This document shows positions 34,938 to 37,717 of a stretch of DNA of 37,717 nt, in pieces. Where the stretch lies: assembly GCF_007991215.1 (NCBI RefSeq), contig NZ_BJXX01000032.1, positions 1 to 37,717 of the forward strand. Reading direction: 5' to 3'. Within the stretch, counting starts at the first letter, position 1. Each line of letters starts with the position of its first letter. The position numbers and the translations under genes were made by a program. A model generated the notes under the pieces. That model saw only the letters and a program-made list of their open reading frames with translations. It did not search any database and had not been told where the DNA came from. The stretch comes from Aneurinibacillus danicus (GTDB taxonomy: Bacteria; Bacillota; Bacilli; Aneurinibacillales; Aneurinibacillaceae).

Positions 34938-36173
34938 GTGAGTAAGCAAAAAGGAGTACGTCATTGTAGTAGCTCTTATAAATGGATTGTGTTGTTGCTA
35001 GCAACAGGAACACAAGCGAGCGCAACGCTCGTAACCTACGGGATAGGCCCTTTAGCATTTTTTTGGAAGCGGATGTATCACCTTACTCAAATGGAAACGG
35101 GGATTTTATTATCTGCTGTGAATATCGGGCCGCTTTTTTTTATGCTATTTATCGGGAGACTTCTTGATCGATACAATGAACGGTTGTTGATTGGACTAGG
35201 GTCTATTTTATTGGGTCTCTCCGTCCTCGCCGTTAATACAGCGGGAGGATTTACAGGGTTATTATTTACACTTTCAATGATTGGTATTTTTTACAGTACC
35301 GCTCAACCTGGTGGAAGCAAAGTGATTATGAAATGGTTTCCGAAAACCCTTCGGGGACTGGCTATGGGAATTAGACAGGCGGGTATACCCATCGGCGGCG
35401 CAATGGCAGGAGCTATCATTCCCGTTGTTTCTATAAAGTACGGTTGGCCATCGGCTGTTTATGTTCTCTCAAGTTTATGTATCATTGGAGGACTCCTGTT
35501 TTTTATTTTTTACAGGGAACCTTCTTTACATGAAGCACCTTCTTTAGCTGAACCACAAGTAAAATCGTTTCGAAAACAGCTTCAAGAAATCATGAAAAAT
35601 AAAGCTTTATATCCTGTTTTCTTTACCGGAATTTGCATGGTTTCATTACAAATGGTAATTGTTGGACACCTGACGATTTTTCTTGCCCACAATGCATCAT
35701 TATCGCCCATGCTGGCGGGGCAAATCTTTTCGGTCTCGTTGTTTTTTGGAATGTTAGGACGGATTATTTTGGCAGCGATTAGCGATTATTTTTACAAAGG
35801 AAATCGCAGGAAACCGCTTTTGTTTTCTGTTCTAGCAGCTTTTGCTTCCGTATTCATTTTTACAATGAATATACATACTTTACCGCTCTGGAGTTTATTT
35901 CTGCTCAGCGGCTGGTTAGGTTTCTTCGGTATAGGCTGGTATAGCCTGTTTATCGTTGAAGTTGCTGAAAAATCACTGGCAGATTCTGTGGGAGTAACGG
36001 TCAGTTTTGCGCTTACTTTAAATCAATTTGCTATCATTTTAGCCCCCCCTATTTTTGGATTCATTGTGGATTTAAAAGGATATACTTGGGCATGGTTTAG
36101 CATAGCTTTTTTACTTCTGCTTTCAGGAGTAGGATTATTGAAAAATAAAAGTAATTGTTACGACCTTGTTTGA
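34938..36173 (+). CDS. MFS transporter controlled by the divergent LysR regulator
   Basis: 411 residues from the GTG at 34938, chosen for GGAGGTG 7 nt upstream and because the -10 lies over the longer frame. Twelve hydrophobic segments. The first loop has GRLLDRYNERLLIG (motif A-like), and PGGSKVIMKWFPKTLRGLAMGIRQAGIP, in two parts, resembles MFS organic-acid or cyanate/nitrate-type carriers (CynX/YnfM-like) with the RGLAMGIRQ signature. The substrate cannot be told from sequence. Confidence 0.88.
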   Translation: MSKQKGVRHCSSSYKWIVLLLATGTQASATLVTYGIGPLAFFWKRMYHLTQMETGILLSAVNIGPLFFMLFIGRLLDRYNERLLIGLGSILLGLSVLAVNTAGGFTGLLFTLSMIGIFYSTAQPGGSKVIMKWFPKTLRGLAMGIRQAGIPIGGAMAGAIIPVVSIKYGWPSAVYVLSSLCIIGGLLFFIFYREPSLHEAPSLAEPQVKSFRKQLQEIMKNKALYPVFFTGICMVSLQMVIVGHLTIFLAHNASLSPMLAGQIFSVSLFFGMLGRIILAAISDYFYKGNRRKPLLFSVLAAFASVFIFTMNIHTLPLWSLFLLSGWLGFFGIGWYSLFIVEVAEKSLADSVGVTVSFALTLNQFAIILAPPIFGFIVDLKGYTWAWFSIAFLLLLSGVGLLKNKSNCYDLV

Positions 36174-36185
36174 TAGGCAGCACAG

Positions 36186-36217
36186 ACAGAGGTAATTCTG
36201 CACGGAACTACCTCTGT
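36186..36217. terminator. Hairpin between convergent MFS and rsmF genes
   Basis: Arms ACAGAGGTA / TACCTCTGT (9 bp) with a 14-nt loop that can pair further (TTC/GAA). No T-run on either strand, so it is only a probable terminator. Confidence 0.5.
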
Positions 36218-36339
36218 TATGATTCTGAGAGAAGGAGCAGCTTTTGACCGGTAACCGCAAGCACCGATTGAAGACGCGGCTACAGATGGGTGCTAAATGG
36301 CAAATAGAAAGAGAAATCTTGATACTTCTAAGCAGCAAA

Positions 36340-37689
36340 CTATAACATACGCAATCCTTTGGGATAATGGTTCTTTAATTGTCCCTGTACCAGCTTGCCC
36401 CAGCCGAGCGGGAAACCGTCCACGGTGACGATGGTCCAGCCTTTACCCGCAGCATCCCAAAACAAGGTCTCGCCCCGCAGGTAGCGCAGCACCTCCTCGC
36501 TGTCCGCAGAAAAATCTACGCCACTTTTCCACTCTTCCGGCTTCAAGGCCAGCGCCATAGCGTGGGACGGCTCGAACCTGCCTTTTTTCACTGTACCCAG
36601 ATGCCATCCGGCACGCGAAATCTTCAGGCGGTTCAAACGCGGCAACCCATCCGCAAGCAGATAAAGCTGGTCACCAAACAGAGCGTACCTTCCTTCCGGC
36701 GTAAATGTGAGCGCTTCTCTGCAAAACGCTTCAAATACCCTGCGCACATCCGCAGACAACGGTTTTACTTTCTCTTCCTGCACCGTTTCCAAAGCTTCCG
36801 TATCCCCGCTTTTGCGTAGACGCGCCAGAAAATGCCCCTCGCCGCGCAGCTTGTGCGGCCAAAGACGAACGGTATGTTCCAGCTTCCCCGGTGTGAAATA
36901 CTCTTGCTGCGCCACCGGATCCAGTGAGAATTCCGGATGCGCAGCAAGAAAGCGCTCGATCTGCCGCTCGTTCTCGTCTTCTGCAAACGTACAGGTGGAA
37001 TACACCATTACGCCGCCCGGCTTTAGCATCTTCGCTGCGTCCGCGAGAATATCGGTCTGCATCGATGCGCAGTGGGCAACCTTCTCTTCCGACCAATCCT
37101 CACACGCTTCCGGCAGTTTCCGGAACATCCCTTCTCCTGAGCACGGTGCATCTACCACGATTTTATCGAAAAAAGCAGGAAAACGTTCAGCCATACGGTC
37201 CGGCGTTTCGTTGGTCACCAGAATGTTGCGTGCTCCCCAGCGCTCCAGGTTTTCAGATAATGCTTTGACACGGGTCGGATGAATTTCGTTCGCTACGAGA
37301 AGTCCCCTATCTCCCAGATATCCGGCGATGTGAGTAGATTTACCTCCCGGCGCCGCGCACAAATCCAGCACCCGATCGCCCGGCTCGGGCTTAAGCGCTT
37401 CGATTACCGCCATCGCGCTCGGTTCCTGGATGTAATACACGCCGGCTGCATGATACGGATGCTTGCCAGGTCTGTCTTCCTCATTATAGTAGAATCCCGG
37501 CGGACACCATGGTACGGGTGTCAGAGAAAACGGCATACGATCCGTGAACCCGTCCCGTGAGATTTTTCCCGGATTCAGACGGAGGCCGTGTGCCGCGTTT
37601 TCATCATAGCTTGCAAAAAAAGACGCAGCTTCTTCTTCCTCCATCGTCCGCTTCATGCGCTCAACAAAGCGTTCAGGTAATGCAGTCAT
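36340..37689 (-). CDS. RsmF/NOL1-NOP2-Sun family rRNA m5C methyltransferase
   Basis: S-adenosylmethionine-dependent RNA methyltransferase. 449 residues from the ATG at 37689, chosen because AAGGATGG lies just upstream; an ATG three codons earlier sits inside that site. Motifs: YYIQEPSAM, the SAM site DLCAAPGGKSTHIA, the Cys-bearing DAPCSGEGMFRK and the catalytic STCTFAEDENE. The C-terminal ~150 residues have the RsmF-type PUA-like region (GWHLGTVKKGRFEPSHAMALAL, in two parts, and VDGFPLGWGK). Probably methylates a cytosine in 16S rRNA; the exact position is by family only. It is promoted from, or just past, the repeat at the right window edge. Confidence 0.9.
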   Translation of the reverse strand: MTALPERFVERMKRTMEEEEAASFFASYDENAAHGLRLNPGKISRDGFTDRMPFSLTPVPWCPPGFYYNEEDRPGKHPYHAAGVYYIQEPSAMAVIEALKPEPGDRVLDLCAAPGGKSTHIAGYLGDRGLLVANEIHPTRVKALSENLERWGARNILVTNETPDRMAERFPAFFDKIVVDAPCSGEGMFRKLPEACEDWSEEKVAHCASMQTDILADAAKMLKPGGVMVYSTCTFAEDENERQIERFLAAHPEFSLDPVAQQEYFTPGKLEHTVRLWPHKLRGEGHFLARLRKSGDTEALETVQEEKVKPLSADVRRVFEAFCREALTFTPEGRYALFGDQLYLLADGLPRLNRLKISRAGWHLGTVKKGRFEPSHAMALALKPEEWKSGVDFSADSEEVLRYLRGETLFWDAAGKGWTIVTVDGFPLGWGKLVQGQLKNHYPKGLRML

Positions 37690-37699
37690 CGAATCCATC

Positions 37700-37717
37700 C
37701 TTTTTTCTGTGAAAATC
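37700..37717. repeat. Partial copy D of the dispersed repeat, cut by the window edge
   Basis: TTTTTTCTGTGAAAATC matches the first bases of copy C (TTTTTTTCTGTGAAGATC) and, reversed, the last bases of copies A and B. Only the terminal ~18 bases are present. Confidence 0.55.

Overview
The window is about 38 kb of a moderate-GC Bacillota chromosome. Strong ribosome binding sites (AAGGAGG type), frequent GTG/TTG starts, GlnK/GlnL and FadH relatives of Bacillus proteins, a Fur box, a FadR-type box and an SLH-anchored surface protease point to the Bacilli, most likely Paenibacillaceae (Aneurinibacillus/Brevibacillus-like). The genus is a guess. Both ends of the window lie inside copies of the same dispersed repeat that also occurs twice internally. 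The window therefore looks like a complete contig that broke at repeats.

Left part (1-17.5 kb, nearly all minus strand) is a mixed chromosomal region: D-Ala-D-Ala ligase; a GlnL/GlnK-like two-component pair; a DUF445 membrane protein; 2,4-dienoyl-CoA reductase (FadH) under a FadR-like box; a small plus-strand Rossmann protein; a PAS-PAS-GGDEF-EAL c-di-GMP enzyme; an epoxide-hydrolase-like enzyme; a 1910-residue SLH-anchored subtilisin; a 62-residue protein behind a Fur box; and a YbfB-type MFS transporter.

The centre (17.8-31.8 kb) is the remarkable part, a nickel-pincer-nucleotide (NPN) gene cluster. In minus-strand order it encodes: a ferredoxin-BFD protein; a divergent LarA-superfamily protein; a NadC-like phosphoribosyltransferase; a CinA/MoCF-like protein with a His-rich tail; the hydratase, acylating aldehyde dehydrogenase and aldolase of the 2-hydroxypenta-2,4-dienoate lower pathway; LarE; a frameshifted BenE-type permease; a sigma-54 activator; LarB; and a LarC that lacks its LarC2 half and ends in the tail of an unrelated SDR. 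A UreH-like nickel transporter is transcribed divergently. The 420-bp divergent region carries two back-to-back sigma-54 promoters flanking palindromic GAAA-N7-TTTC sites, so nickel uptake and the operon are probably switched on together by the activator encoded in the cluster. The LarA-like protein keeps the His/Lys/His triad (H190, K200, H216) at exactly the LarA spacing, but not the other catalytic His. I infer an undescribed catabolic route in which an NPN enzyme acts on an organic acid whose carbon leaves as pyruvate and acetyl-CoA. The substrate is unknown.

The right part (32-37.7 kb) holds a Cat1-type CoA-transferase, a divergent LysR/MFS pair, and an RsmF-type rRNA m5C methyltransferase. 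No tRNA, rRNA, CRISPR array or intact insertion sequence was seen.
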